Of a stretch of 64,000 bases of DNA, positions 1 through 13,700 are shown piece after piece. Source of the stretch: Maratus speciosus (taxonomy: Eukaryota; Arthropoda; Arachnida; Araneae; Salticidae); NCBI GenBank assembly GCA_963932465.1, contig OZ010800.1, forward strand, positions 29,948,852-30,012,851, read 5' to 3'. A program made the translations under genes and the position numbers. Position 1 is the first letter of the stretch. Every line of letters starts with the position of its first letter. The notes below the pieces were generated by a model. The model was given only the letters and a program-made list of their open reading frames with translations. It was not told the origin of the DNA and ran no database searches.

Positions 1-258
1 ATAGTTCAGTAAATACACTAATTAGCAGGTAACCTGATTACGGAAGATTAATCCAATATCAAAAACCTTTAAAAAAACTGAAAATGGGATGACGAATTAA
101 AAAGACAATCGGAAATGTATTTCAGTGAGCAATTTTTATTGTAAAATATTTTCTTTTGTGTTATTAATAACGCAAAATTGCATGCATTTTCTTAAGAATA
201 ATCTTTAGTACTTAACATTTGAAACAGTAGACTTTTCTAAAAGAAAAATTGGCGATAT

Positions 259-299
<41 letters not shown>

Positions 300-570
300 A
301 GAGGACAATATTTGTTGATCTGAGTTCGAGGTTATAAAAGTCATAAGTTTGGGGAAAAACAAAATAGCATGTATCCGTAGTAAAGTACGCGAAAAATATT
401 TTAAATATCTGAAATTAAATTATTTATAATATGTGTGTGGGGGGGAGGGGGGGGGCAAACGTTTGCATTAAAATTTAAATATTTGACTCCATTTTTATAA
501 TATTAACTGCTATTTATGTAATATCATTATTTTTATAATTACATCTGCTAGTTTTTTCTGTAAGAGATAC

Positions 571-601
<31 letters not shown>

Positions 602-2863
602 TTGTTACTCACAAGGAAGGTCTCCTTAAAACGCATACTCAAAATATTTTGAAAAAGGAAATGCCAATAAAATGACTCATGTATGTAAAAAAGATCGGTA
701 AAAATATAGCGGTCGAATCGCAGTAGAAAATCTGTAAAAAAATATTTTTTCGAGTATTTGGCGCGAACAGACGAACGCTCGACGCTCTTTGGCGAACCAA
801 TAGGTTTCGTCGCCAAATGCGAGAGATTGAAATGCATTTATAAATTCCTTGTTAAATAAGTAATTAAATGCCTAATGCTCAATGAATTTAAACTTAAACT
901 GTGGATTAGTTTACTATTTTTGCTGTAAGTTTATATAATATATGCAAATTGCGTGTTACTTGTATTGAACTATTTAATTTTATACGGTGTCACCGGCTGG
1001 ATAAGTTTTAAGGGTATTTTAATTAAGAATGCTATCATTAAACATTTCGATATTAAATTGTTGTTTCCATGGCAATAAAACTCTCTTGTTGTCTCTGACA
1101 CTAACAATATCCAAGTTAAATTGCCAATGCTCAGAATCGGACCTTAATTTGAGTTTGAAACACTTTTAATCCATTTAAATTTCATTGTAAACGGCATAAA
1201 TACGATCGTTAAATTTCATTGTTACATATATAAATGTATATGACAAACTGCAGTTATAAATGTGTATTTATTTAAGTTAAACTTACTTAAACTAACTTCA
1301 TATCGAGAGTTGAAAAAGTTTTTCTTAAAGACTATTTATCATAGTATTATTCAAAATTTTATCGTGTCGCCATCCAGCGCTAAATCGCAAAAAATGAAAT
1401 TTTCATTATTTTTTTAGGAATGCTAAATAGAGGTTCTGCCGATTTTTTTATGGATATATATATATATTTATGAGAAGAATATTCTATAATTTTTTTTTTT
1501 CAAATAACGCTTATGGGGAACTTCCTTGATATCATTTTATCAATTTTAAGATACATTTTTCTTAACCTGATGCAAAAGATAAATCGCCAAATATTATTTC
1601 AATTGCAATATTTCAACTGAGTAATTCTTTAAGTATTACGAACATTCTCTTTCATGTTTAAATTAAATATATTCGTTTTTTAATATTATCACTCATTAAA
1701 ATGGATTTATTTTTTTTTCTTTTTTAAAGATTTTAAAGAAAAGTAGTAACAGTTTTTTGTCTTTTATTTTTCTAGGTGTAATAGCCGTTTCAATTTTTTC
1801 AACAACAAAAAACTTCGCCAAGAAATAAAATGGTAACCTTATCGTCCAAAATAACAGAACTTTCCGTCATACTTCTATAACTAATCTAGGTAGAATGGTG
1901 TGTTGTAGCTTAAAACCTTCCCTGTAACGATACCTATCTAACGGTATAAGTTTCGTAAAAATCCATGCAGTAGAACTCGAAATCTAGGCGTTCGGAACGA
2001 AATTTCCGTTTGGATTTTATATATATAATAGATATATAATAGAATAGATAATAGAATTTATATATATATAATAGAATAGATAATAGATTATGTGTTATGA
2101 ACTTTCCCAAAGTTTAAAACAGATCGTATTGTTAGATTAGTAAAAATCCATGCAGTAGAACTCGAAATCTAGGCGTTCGGAACGAAATTTCCGTTTGGAT
2201 TTTATATATATAATAGATAGATAATAGAATAGATAATAGATTATATATATATATAATAGAATACATAATAGATTATGTGTTATGAACTATCCCAAAGTTT
2301 AAAACAGATCGCATTGTTAGATTTCCTAATTTTAACAATATCGCGCTATGTTAGTTCCACATTCCACCACCAGGGAGCGCACTCTATTCCTAACGAAAGC
2401 GTATCTGAACGAAACTCCTTCATGCAACCTTTCCGTAGATACATGAATCGGGAGGGTGGCGGTCTTAACCAATAATTTAAGATAATTGCTGAAATTACTA
2501 CGAAAAATATTTTAAAGGGGCTCTACGCGGGCCCCTAATAGAGTTAGAGGAAAACGGAAGACGGCAAAATAATCGCGGGGAAAAGTTTGCTTGGGTACTT
2601 TGTAGCTACTTTTGGCGCGAGATCTAAGCTCTACGACCAATAGGAGCCCAGATATTTAAGGAAATATGAAGTAACAAAGTCCAAAATAATAGAATTTTCC
2701 GTAATAATTCTATAACTAATCTAGGTAGAATGATGTGTTATAGCTTAAAACCTTCCCTGGAACGATACCTATCTAACGGTATAAGTTCTGTAAAAATCCA
2801 TGCGGTAGAACTCGAAATCTCGGCGTTCGGAACGAAATTTCCGTTTGGATTTTATATATATAA
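1..2863 (-). mobile_element. Diverged, partial Helitron unit (unit 0 of tandem array)
   Basis: This is an older relative of the three units to its right. Stretches at 85-490 align with 5040-5370, and 1560-2863 aligns with 5740-6848, but with many substitutions. About 1 kb (roughly 570-1560) has no counterpart in the younger units, while about 190 bp found in them near 5410-5600 is missing. It carries an extra partial copy of the 5'-terminal segment at 2130-2220, a poly-A run at 263-296 and an AAT triplet run at 571-600. Its right end (the element's 5' end) abuts the CTAG of unit 1 at 2864. The 3' end lies outside the window. No ORF here looks coding. Confidence 0.7.
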
Positions 2864-5534
2864 CTAGCAGGCTATGCCCGCTGCGCTGGTCAATATTTCC
2901 AAATGAACCTTGTATTAAACTAAACGGTGAATTTGAACTTGTATTTTAAACAATATGGATCTTCAGCTTGACCTTGCACATTACTGAAAACGATGCGAAC
3001 GCCATTGCGATATAATGTTATCTTAAGCGTTGGACAAAATTTAGCAATTAAGAAGTAATTGTTTTAGTTGATTATAAACAGCGCACTTATGGTCGGGTAA
3101 TGAGACCGTTATGACAACAGGAATTAATAATACCTCTGTAACTAATCAAGATATAATGAAATGGTATATACTAACACCATTCCTAAAAGTCATGCAACAG
3201 GGTCACTTGTAACAAAATATGTTCTGTAGATTTTTTTAAAAAGGCTAAACTTTCATAATCAGGTTCACTTAATTTTTGAACTTTTACTGTTGCTCTATAA
3301 CTCAGTACCCTTGAACAATATGTATACACTAAAACCTTTCCAAAATTATTACCTAACTAATTGTGGTATATCCTATGAAAGTATTATAAACAATCGCAAT
3401 GAAATACAAATTTCCGTTGTAAATATATAGTAGATGATGATGATGCGATTTTGTGTAATAGAATTCATAGTAAAGTTTTCGCTTCAAACAAAAACTATGC
3501 TTTCAACATTAAAGCTAATACACCAATATGTGAAGTATCCGATTACGGAAGGTTAACTTGAATTCTCATGAGCAACTACTCAAAGAAAAGTGAATATGTG
3601 GCTTTTGTGATACTTTTATGTCAGCCGGGCGCAGGTAATAAATCAATAAAGATTGTTTTCTTAGCATATTCTTATTTTATTATTTTCATTTAAAACACAA
3701 ACCTTTCACTCATTTCATTTAAAATGCATGCCTTATACTAATTTCATTTAAAAAACTGAAAAGATAAACAATAACAGGAAATAATGCCATAATTAAAAGC
3801 AAAAAAATATTTTTAATTTACATACGCAAAATGTAAATACTGCTACTGGGAATTTTAAAAATGCTATCAGCGAGATGTGCGCACGGTTGTTATAAATGTA
3901 CCCATCTTTTTCTTCTTATCGAGGAGCAATTTATAAATCGCACAATATTATTCCAATTCCAATTTCTTTCATTGAGGAACCTATGACCGGAAAAAATGGA
4001 AAAAGACTCTTGTAGATTCTTCGGATGACGGCATCTGACGCCATAAACCGAGTTTATATATATGAAAATAATTTTTAAGTCGTTACAAACATTGCTTTCA
4101 TACTTAAATATTTTCATTGGTACTACTTGTTATCCCGTCGACCAATTTCGCCAAATTATATAAATCGCCAAACCATTCGCCAAATTATATAAATTGACAT
4201 AATCTTTATTTTAAATAACGAAATAAGAAATAAATTAGTATAACATTAATAAAAATACAAATCAAACGTCGAAATTAAAATAACTTGATGACGTAAAAAC
4301 GTGTAGTTTGTTTAAATTCAAGTGAATTTGATATTTACGATCAACCATTATTGGCATTTAATCTTAGAGTTTGACGATAGATTTTTGGTCGACGGAATAT
4401 CTAAGTAGTACCTTTTCCATTTTTGTTTTATAACGCTAAATTCTCAGTAATTTTTTCCCCTTTATTTTACATAAAATCACTATTTTTTAAAAAAATTAAG
4501 ATGCTTGCATTTTTATTTCAAACTCATAGAGCCGTTTTTATTTTTTAGCCAAAAGGGTTGATTTGAATTTTTTCCGTTGCTAGAGTAACGGATGTAATGA
4601 TAGATATTTTGAGGTTTAGATGCCAAAGACACCGCCAAATTAGAAAAATATGAAATGCGTCATGAACTGTTGGACTTATAAAAATTTATTTGGTAGCATT
4701 CGATTCAGCATACAAAACTACATTAAAATATGCTATCATTTGACGCATAATTTTGATATTCGATTTTTCCCCCCTCCCCGTGCAAAAACCATTAGGGGTG
4801 ACACTTTAGAAAATCCTTTCTTAGCAGAAGTTTATGTCATAAGAAGTATTTTTACCACGATTTTCAAATTTTAGGTTCAGTAGTTTGCGCTGTGCGTTAA
4901 TTAGTCCCCTAATCCAGACTTTATTTTATATACTATATTAGATATGCGATTTTGCGGTGAATCGATGATCGAAAATTAGTCCAATATCATTTGAAATATT
5001 ACATAACAGAGGAGAAAGTACGAAGAAAGACGAAGAAGAAATGACGAATTACAAAAGACTTGTATTTTTTTTTTTTTCAAAATGTTGAATTTTTCCATAA
5101 TGACGTATTAAAACATAAATTTCCTTAAAAATTATCTTTATTTCCTAGATTTCGAATCTGTGAATTTTCCTATAAATGAAATTGGCGATATCACTTGAGA
5201 AAATAGATAATATTTGCTTAAATAAAATGGGTAATATTCGTTGATCTGAGTTCGAGTTTATAAATATCACGTGCTTTCGGAATTACGGCGAAAAACATTT
5301 TAAAATGTATGAAATTATTTTACAATATGTATGTGTGGCAGAAATTCACACTGAAATTTAAGTATTCGATTCCATTTTTTAAATATTAACTGATATCTAT
5401 ATAAGTTACAATTGAATATGAAAATGTACTCAAAAAATGATCTCTTTCACCTAAAAAAACACCATTTGTGAGAACATCCTCAAGCTAATGTCACGCTTAT
5501 GCATTTTTGGCTTAAAATCACATTGTTTGGCAAC

Positions 5535-5565
<31 letters not shown>

Positions 5566-6848
5566 TAAAGAACAAATAGTAATTACACATGTGGCTCACA
5601 ATTACATCTGCTTGTTTCTTCTATAAGTCACGTGATGGGACAATTAGATATAAAAAAAAAAGAAAAGAACAGAACAGAAAGAAAATGTCGTTAAAATTTC
5701 ATCTAATCAAATTTTCAGATTCGTTTCCATATCTAACGCAAGCGATAAGGAGCCAAATATTGCGTATCAAGTGTAATATTTCTTATTAAATTAATTTTTA
5801 AGCATTACAAATATTTCTTTCAGGTTTTGATTAAATGCTTCCGTTTTTTAATATTATCACTCATTAAACCGGATTTTCTTCTTCTTTTTTTCTTTTTTTT
5901 CATTTAAATAAAATTAGTAACAGTTTTTCTTTTATTTTTCGAGGTTTAATAGCCGTTTCAATTTTTTTTATCAACGATGAATTTCGCCAAGAAATAAAAT
6001 GGTAACCTTATCGCCCAAAATAACAGAATTTTCCGTCATAATTCTAAAACTAATATAGGTAGAATAATGTGTTATAGATTAAAACCTTCCCTGAAACAAT
6101 ACCTATCTAACGGTATAGGTTCCGTAAAAAATCCATGCAGTAGAACTCGAAATCTAGGCGTTCGGAACGAAATTTCCGTTTGGATTTTATATATATAATA
6201 GACAATAGAATAGATAATAGATTTTATATATATATAATAGAATAGATAATAGATTATGTGTTATGAACTATCTCAAAGTTTAAAACAGATCGCATTGTTA
6301 GATTTTCTAATTTTAACAATACCGCTTTATGTTAGTTCCACATTCCACCACCAGAGAGCGCACTCTATTCTTAACGAAAGCGTATCTGAACGAAACTCCT
6401 TCATGCAACTTTTCCGTAGATACATGAGTCGGGAGGGTGGCGGTCTTAACCAATAATTTAAGATAATTGCTGAAATTACTACGAAAAATATTTTAAAGGG
6501 GCCCTATGCGGGCCCCTAATAGAGTTAGAAGAAATCGGAAGACGGCAAAATAATCGCGGGGAAAAGTTTTCTTGGGTGCTTCGGAGCTAATTTTGGCGCG
6601 AGATCTAAGCTCTACGACCAATAGGAGCCCATATATTTAAGGAAATATGAAGTAACAAAGTCCAAAATAACAGAATTTTCCGTAATAATTCTATAATTAA
6701 TCAAGGTAGAATGATGTGTTATAGCTTAAAACCTTCCCTGAAACGATACCTATCTAACGGTATAAGTTCTGTAAAAATCCATGCAGTAGAACTCGAAATC
6801 TCGGCGTTCGGAACGAAATTTCCGTTTGGATTTTATATATATAATAGA
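2864..6848 (-). mobile_element. Non-autonomous Helitron, tandem unit 1 (3985 bp)
   Basis: Read on the minus strand the unit starts TCTATTATATATATAAAA (a Helitron-like 5' TC end) and finishes with the hairpin GCGGGC-ATA-GCCTGC followed directly by TGCTAG-type bases, that is a CTAG 3' terminus at 2864-2867. The terminal-duplication-free junction with unit 2 (GA|CTAG at 6848/6849) is what rolling-circle concatemers give. No Rep/helicase ORF is present, so the unit depends on a transposase from elsewhere. The short ORFs in it (66-83 aa, both strands) recur in the other units only because the DNA is repeated; they break at different indels and show no domain. Units 1 and 3 carry a ~33-bp extra copy of a CGCCAAATTATATAAAT motif near 4140-4200 that unit 2 lacks. 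Confidence 0.8.
6015..6848 (-). repeat. Duplicated Helitron 5' terminus flanking a 459-bp module
   Basis: The 188-bp 5'-terminal segment of the Helitron occurs twice in each unit: 6015-6202 and 6662-6848 in unit 1, at equivalent places in the others. Between them lies a 459-bp module (6203-6661) with a perfect GC hairpin, GGGGCCC at 6498-6504 and GGGCCCC at 6510-6516, loop of five bases. Units 0 and 2 have one mismatch in the stem (GGGGCTC). The inner copy ends in the same TATATATAATAGA as the true terminus, so each unit carries two potential 5' ends. Part of the module reappears, in the other orientation, in the array at 24771-27040. Confidence 0.75.
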
Positions 6849-9821
6849 CTAGCAGGCTATGCCCGCTGCGCTGGTCAATATTTCCAAATGAACCTTGGAT
6901 TAAACTAAATGGTGAATTTGAACTTATATTTTAAACAATATGGATCTTCAGCTTGACCTTGCACATTACTGAAAACGATGCGAACGCCATTGCGATATAA
7001 TGTTATCTTAAGCGTTGGACAAAATTTAGCAATTAAGAAGTAATTGTTTTAGTTGATTATAAACAGCGCACTTATGGTCGGGTAATGAGACCGTTATGAC
7101 AACAGGAATTAATACCTCTGTAACTAATCAACATATAATGAAATCGTATGTACTAACACCATTCCTAAAAGTCGTGCAACAGAGCCACTTGTAACAAAAT
7201 ATGTTCTGTAGATTTTTTTAAAAAGGCTAAACTTTCATAATCAGGTTCACTTAATTTTTGAACTTTTACTGTTGCTCTATAACTAAGTACCCTTGAACAA
7301 TATGTATACAGTAAAACCTTTCCAAAATTATTACCTAACTAATTGTGGTATATCCTACGAAAGTATTATAAACAATCGGAATGAAATACAAATTTCCGTT
7401 GTAAATATATAGTAGATGATGATGATGCGATTTTGTGTAATAGAATTCATAGTAAAGTTTTCGCTTCAAACAAAAACGATGCTTTCAACATTAAAGCTAA
7501 TACACCAATATGTGAAGTATCCGATTACGGAAGGTTAACTTGAATTCTCATGAGCAACTACTCAAAGAAAAGTGAATATGTGGCTTTTGTGATACTTTTA
7601 TGTCAGCCGGGCGCAGGTACTAAATCAATAAAGATTGTTTTCATAGCATATTCTTATTTTATTATTTTCATTTAAAACACAAACCTTTCACTCATTTAAT
7701 TTAAAATGCATGCCTTATACTAATTTCATTTAAAAAACTGAAAAGATAAACAATAACAGGAAATAATGCCATAATTAAAAGCAAAAAAAAATATTTTTAA
7801 TTTACATACGCAAAATGTAACTACTGCTACTGTGAATTTTAAAAAGCTATCAGCGAGATGTGCGCACGGTTGTTATAAATGTACCCAATTTTTCTTCTTA
7901 TCGAGGAGCAATTTATAAATCGCACAATATTATTCCAATTCCAATTTCTTTCATTGAGGAACCTATGACCGGAAAAAATGGAAAAAGACTCTTCTAGATT
8001 CTTCGGATGACGGCATCTGACGCCATAAACCGAGTTTATATATATGAAAATAATTTTTAAGTCGTTACAAACATTGTTAAATATTTTCATTGGTACTACT
8101 TGTTATCCCGTCGACCAATTTCGCCAAATTATATAAATTGACATAATCTTTATTTTAAATAACGAAATAACAAATAAATTAGTATAACATTAATAAAAAT
8201 ACAAATAAAACGTCGAAATTAAAATCACTTGATGACGTAAACACGTGTAGTTTGTTTAAATTCAAGTGAATTTGATATTTACGATCAACCATTATTGGCA
8301 TTTAATCTTATAGTTTGACGATAGATTTTTGGTCGACGGAATATCTAAGTAGTACCTTTTCCATTTTTGTTTTATAGCGCTAAATTCTCAGTAATTTTTT
8401 CCCTTTTATTTTACATAAAATCACTATTTTTTTAAAAAAATTAAGATGCTTGCATTTTTATTTCAAACTCATAGAGCCGTTTTTATTTTTTAGCCAAAAG
8501 GGTTGATGTGAATTTTTTCCGTTGCTAGAGTAACGGATGTAATGATAGATATTTTGAGGTTTAGATGCCAAAGACACCGCCAAATTAGAAAAATATGAAA
8601 TGTGTCATGAACTGTTGGACTTATAAAAATTTATTTGGTAGCATTCGATTCAGCATACAAAACTACATTAAAATATGCTATCATTTGACGCATAATTTTG
8701 ATATTCGATTTTTTTCCCCTCCCCGTGCAAAAACCATTAGGGGTGACACTTTAGAAAATCCTTTCTTAGCAGAAGTTTATGTCATAAGAAGTATTTTTAC
8801 CACGATTTTCAAGACTTTAGGTTCAGTAGTTTGCGCTCTCCGTTAATTAGTCCCCTAATCCAGACTTTATTTTATATACTATATTAGATATGCGATTTTG
8901 CGGTGAATCGATGATCGAAAATTAGTCCAATATCATTTGAAATATTACATAACACAGAGGAGAAAGTACGAAGAAAGACGAAGAAGAAATGACGAATTAC
9001 AAAAGACTTGTAATTTTTTTTTTCAAAATGTTGAATTTTTCCATAGTAATAACGTATTAAAACATAAATTTCCTTAAAAATTATCTTTATTTCCTAGATT
9101 TCGAATCTGTGAATATTCCTATAAATGAAATTGGCGATATGACTTGAGAAAATAGATAATATTTGCTTAAATAAAATGGGTAATATTCGTTGATCTGAGT
9201 TCGAGTTTATAAATATCACATGCTTTCGGAATTACGGCGAAAAACATTTGAAAAAGTATGAAATTATTTTACAATATGTATGTGTGGCAGAAATTCACAC
9301 TGAAATTTAAGTATTCGATTCCATTTTAAAAATATTAACTGATATCTATATAAGAGACAATTGAATATGAAAATGTACTCAAAAAATGATCTCTTTCACC
9401 TAAAAAAACACCATTTGTGAGAACATCCTCAAGCTAATGTCACGCTAATGCATTTTTGGCTTAAAATCACATTGTTTGGCGACAAAAGAAAAATAAAAAA
9501 TTGTAAAGAAACAAATAGTAATTACACATGTGACTCACAATTACATCTGCTTGTTTCTTCTATAAGTCACGTGATGGGACAATTAGATATAAAAAAAAGA
9601 AAAGAACAGAACAGAAAGAAAATGTCGTTAAAATTTCATCTAATCAAATTTTAAGATTCGTTTCCATATCTAACGCAAGCGATAAAGAGCCAAATATTGC
9701 GTATCAAGTGTAATATTTCTTATTAAATTAATTTTTAAGCATTACAAATATTTCTTTCAGGTTTTGATTAAATGTTTCCGTTTTTTAATATTATCACTCA
9801 TTAAAACGGATTTTCTTCTTC

Positions 9822-9853
<32 letters not shown>

Positions 9854-10794
9854 TAAAATTAGTAACAGTTTTTCTTTTATTTTTCGAGGTTTAATAGCCG
9901 TTTCAATTTTTTTTTTATCAACGATGAATTTCGCCAAGAAATAAAATGGTAACCTTATCGCCCAAAATAACAGAATTTTCCGTCATAATTCTAAAACTAA
10001 TATAGGTAGAATAATGTGTTATAGATTAAAACCTTCCCTGAAACAATACCTATCTAACGGTATAGGTTCCGTAAAAATCCATGCAGTAGAACTCGAAATC
10101 TAGGCGTTCGGAACGAAATTTCCGTTTGGATTATATATATATAATAGATAATAGAATAGAAAATAGATTTTATATATATATAATAGAATAGATAATAGAT
10201 TATGTGCTATGAACTATCTCAAAGTTTAAAACAGATCGCATTGTTAGATTTCCTAATTTTAACAATATCGCGTTATGTTAGTTGCACATTCCACCACCAG
10301 GGAGCGCACTCTATTCTTAACGAAAGCGTATCTGAACGAAACTCCTTCATGCAACCTTTCCGTAGATACATGAATCGGGAGGGTGGCGGTCTTAACCAAT
10401 AATTTAAGATAATTGCTGAAATTACTACGAAAAATATTTTAAAGGGGCTCTACGCGGGCCCCTAATAGAGTTAGAGGAAATCGGAAGACGGCAAAATAAT
10501 CGCGGGGAAAAGTTTGCTTGGGTGCTTCGGAGCTACTTTTGGCGCGAGATCTAAGCTCTACGACCAATAGGAGCACAGATATTTAAGGAAATATGAAGTA
10601 ACAAAGTCCAAAATAATAGAATTTTCCGTACCAATTCTATAACTAATCTAGGTAGAATGATGTGTTGTAGCTTAAAACCTTCCCTGGAACGATACTTATC
10701 TAACGGTATAAGTTCCGTAAAAATCCATGCGGTAGAACTCGAAATCTCGGCGTTCGGAACGAAATTTCCGTTTGGATTATATATATATAATAGA
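6849..10794 (-). mobile_element. Non-autonomous Helitron, tandem unit 2 (3946 bp)
   Basis: This unit has the same organisation as its neighbours and is about 95-98% identical by eye. The 3' terminus CTAG is at 6849-6852. The 5' TC end is on the minus strand at 10794, directly followed by the CTAG of unit 3 at 10795. It is shorter than units 1 and 3 mainly because it lacks the ~33-bp CGCCAAATTATATAAAT duplication (compare 8115-8145 with 4140-4200 and 12065-12120). No protein of recognisable function is encoded. Confidence 0.8.
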
Positions 10795-13700
10795 CTAGCA
10801 GGCTATGCCCGCTGCGCTGGTCCATATTTCCAAATGAACCTTGGATTAAACTAAATGGTGAATTTGAACTTGTATTTTAAACAATATGGATCTTCAGCTT
10901 GACCTTGCACATTACTGAAAACGATGTGAACGCCATTGCGATATAATGTTATCTTAAGCATTGGACAAAATTTAGCAATTAAGAAGTAATTGTTTTACTT
11001 GATTATAAACAGCGCACTTATGGTCGGGTAATGAGACCGTTATGACAACAGGAATTAATTCCTCCTGTAACTAATCAACATATAATGAAATCGTATATAC
11101 TAACACCATTCCTAAAAGTCATGCAACAGGGCCACTTGTAACAAAATATGTTCTATAGATTTTTTTAAAAAGGCTAAACTTTCATAATCAGGTTCACTTA
11201 ATTTTTGAACTTTTACTGTTGCTCTATAACTAAGTACCCTTGAACAATATGTATACACTAAAACCTTTCCAAAATCATTACCTAACTAATTGTGGTATAT
11301 CCTAGAAAGTATTATAAACAATCGGAATGAAATACAAGTTTCTGTTGTAAATATATAGTAGATGATGATGATGCGATTTTGTGTAATAGAATTCATAGTA
11401 AAGTTTTCGCTTCAAACAAAAACGATGCTTTCAACATTAAAGCTAATACACCAATATGTGAAGTATCCGATTACGGAAGGTTAACTTGAATTCTCATGAG
11501 CAACTACTCAAAGAAAAATGAATATGTGGCTTTTGTGATACTTTTATGTCAGCCGGGCGTAGGTAATAAATCAATAAAGATTGTTTTCATAGCATATTCT
11601 TATTTAATTATTTTCATTTAAAACACAAACCTTTCACTCATTTAATTTAAAATGCATGCCTTATACTAATTTCATTTAAAAAACTGAAAAGATAAACAAT
11701 AACAGGAAATAATGCCATAATTAAAAGCAAAAAACTTTTTTTATTTACATACGCAAAATGTAACTACTGCTACTGGGAATTTTAAAAATGCTATCAGCGA
11801 GATGTGCGCACGGTTGTTATAAATGTACCCATTTTTTCTTCTTATCGAGGAGCAATTTATAAATCGCACAATATTATTCCAATTCCAATTTCTTTCATTG
11901 AGGAACCTATGACCGGAAAAAATGGAAAAAGACTCTTGTAGATTCTTCGGATGACGGCATCTGACGCCATAAACTGAATTTATATATATGAAAATAATTT
12001 TTAAGTCGTTACAAACATTGCTTTCATAATTAAATATTTTCATTGGTGCTACTTGTTATCCCGTCGACCAATTTCGCCAAATTATATAAATCGCCAAACC
12101 ATTCGCCAAATTATATAAATTGACATAATCTTTATTTTAAATAACGAAATAACAAATAAATTAGTATAACATTAATAAAAATACAAATAAAACGTCGAAA
12201 TTAAAATCACTTGATGACGTAAACACGTGTAGTTTGTTTAAATTCAAGTTAATTTGATATTTACGATCAATCATTATTGGCATTTAATCTTATAGTTTGA
12301 AGATAGATTTTTGGTCGACGGAATATCTAAGTAGTACCTTTTCCATTTTTGTTTTATAACGCTAAATTCTCAGTAATTTTTTCCCTTTTATTTTACATAA
12401 AATCACTATTTTTAAAAAAAATTAAGATGCTTGCATTTTTATTTCAAACTCATAGAGCCGTTTTTATTTTTTAGCCAAAAGGGTTGATTTGAATTTTTTC
12501 CGTTGCTAGAGTAACGGATGTAATGATAGATATTTTGAGGTTTAGATGCCAAAGACACCGCCAAATTAGAAAAATATGAAATGTGTCATGAACTGTTTGA
12601 CTTATAAAAATTTATTTGGTAGCATTCGATTCAGCATACAATACTACATTAAAATATGCTATCATTTGACGCATAATTATGATATTCGATTTTTAAGGAA
12701 TTTTTTTCCCTCCCCGTGCAAAAACCATTAGGGGTGACACTTTAGAAAATACTTTCTTAGCAGAAGTTTATGTCATAAGAAGTATTTTTACCACGATTTT
12801 CAAGATTTTAGGTTCAGTAGTTTGCGCTGTGCGTTAATTAGTCCCCTAATCCAAACTTTATTTTACATACTACATTAGATATGCGATTTTCGGGTGAATC
12901 GATGATCGAAAATTAGTCCAATATTATTGGAAATATTACATAACAGAGGAGAAAGTACGAAGAAAGACGAAGAAGAAATGACGAATTACAAAAGATTTGT
13001 AATTTTTTTTTTCAAAATGTTGAATTTTTCCATAGTAATAACGTATTAAAACATAAATTTCCTTAAAAATTATCTTTATTTCCTAGATTTCGAATCTGTG
13101 AATTTTCCTATAAATGAAATTGGCGATATGACTTGAGAAAATAGATAATATTTGCTTAAATAAAATGGGTAATATTCGTTGATCTGAATTCGAGTTTATA
13201 AATATCACATGCTTTCGGAATTACGGCGAAAAACATTTTAAAAAGTATGAAATTATTTTACAATATGTATGTGTGGCAGAAATTCACACTGAAATGTAAG
13301 TATTCGATTCCATTTTTAAAATATTAACTGATATCTATATAAGTTACAATTGAATAAGAAAATGTACTCAAAAAATGATCTCTTTCACCTAAAAAAACAC
13401 CATTTGTGAGAACATCCTCAAGCTAATGTCACGCTTATGCATTTTTGGCTTAAAATCACATTGTTTGGCGACAAAAGAAAAATAATAAATTGTAAAGAAA
13501 CAAATAGTAATTACACATGTGACTCACAATTACATCTGCTTGTTTCTTCTATAAGTCACGTGATGGGACAGTTAGATATAAAAAAAAAAGAAAAGAACAG
13601 AACAGAGAGAAAATGTCGTTAAAATTTCATCTAATCAAATTTTCAGATTCGTTTCCATATCTAACGCAAGCGATAAAGAGCCAAATATTGCATATCAAGT

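Noticed and set aside
263..296. Poly-A run as a retrotransposon tail
   Set aside because: There is no retroelement sequence upstream and no target duplication; comparable A runs occur at the same place in several Helitron units at other lengths.
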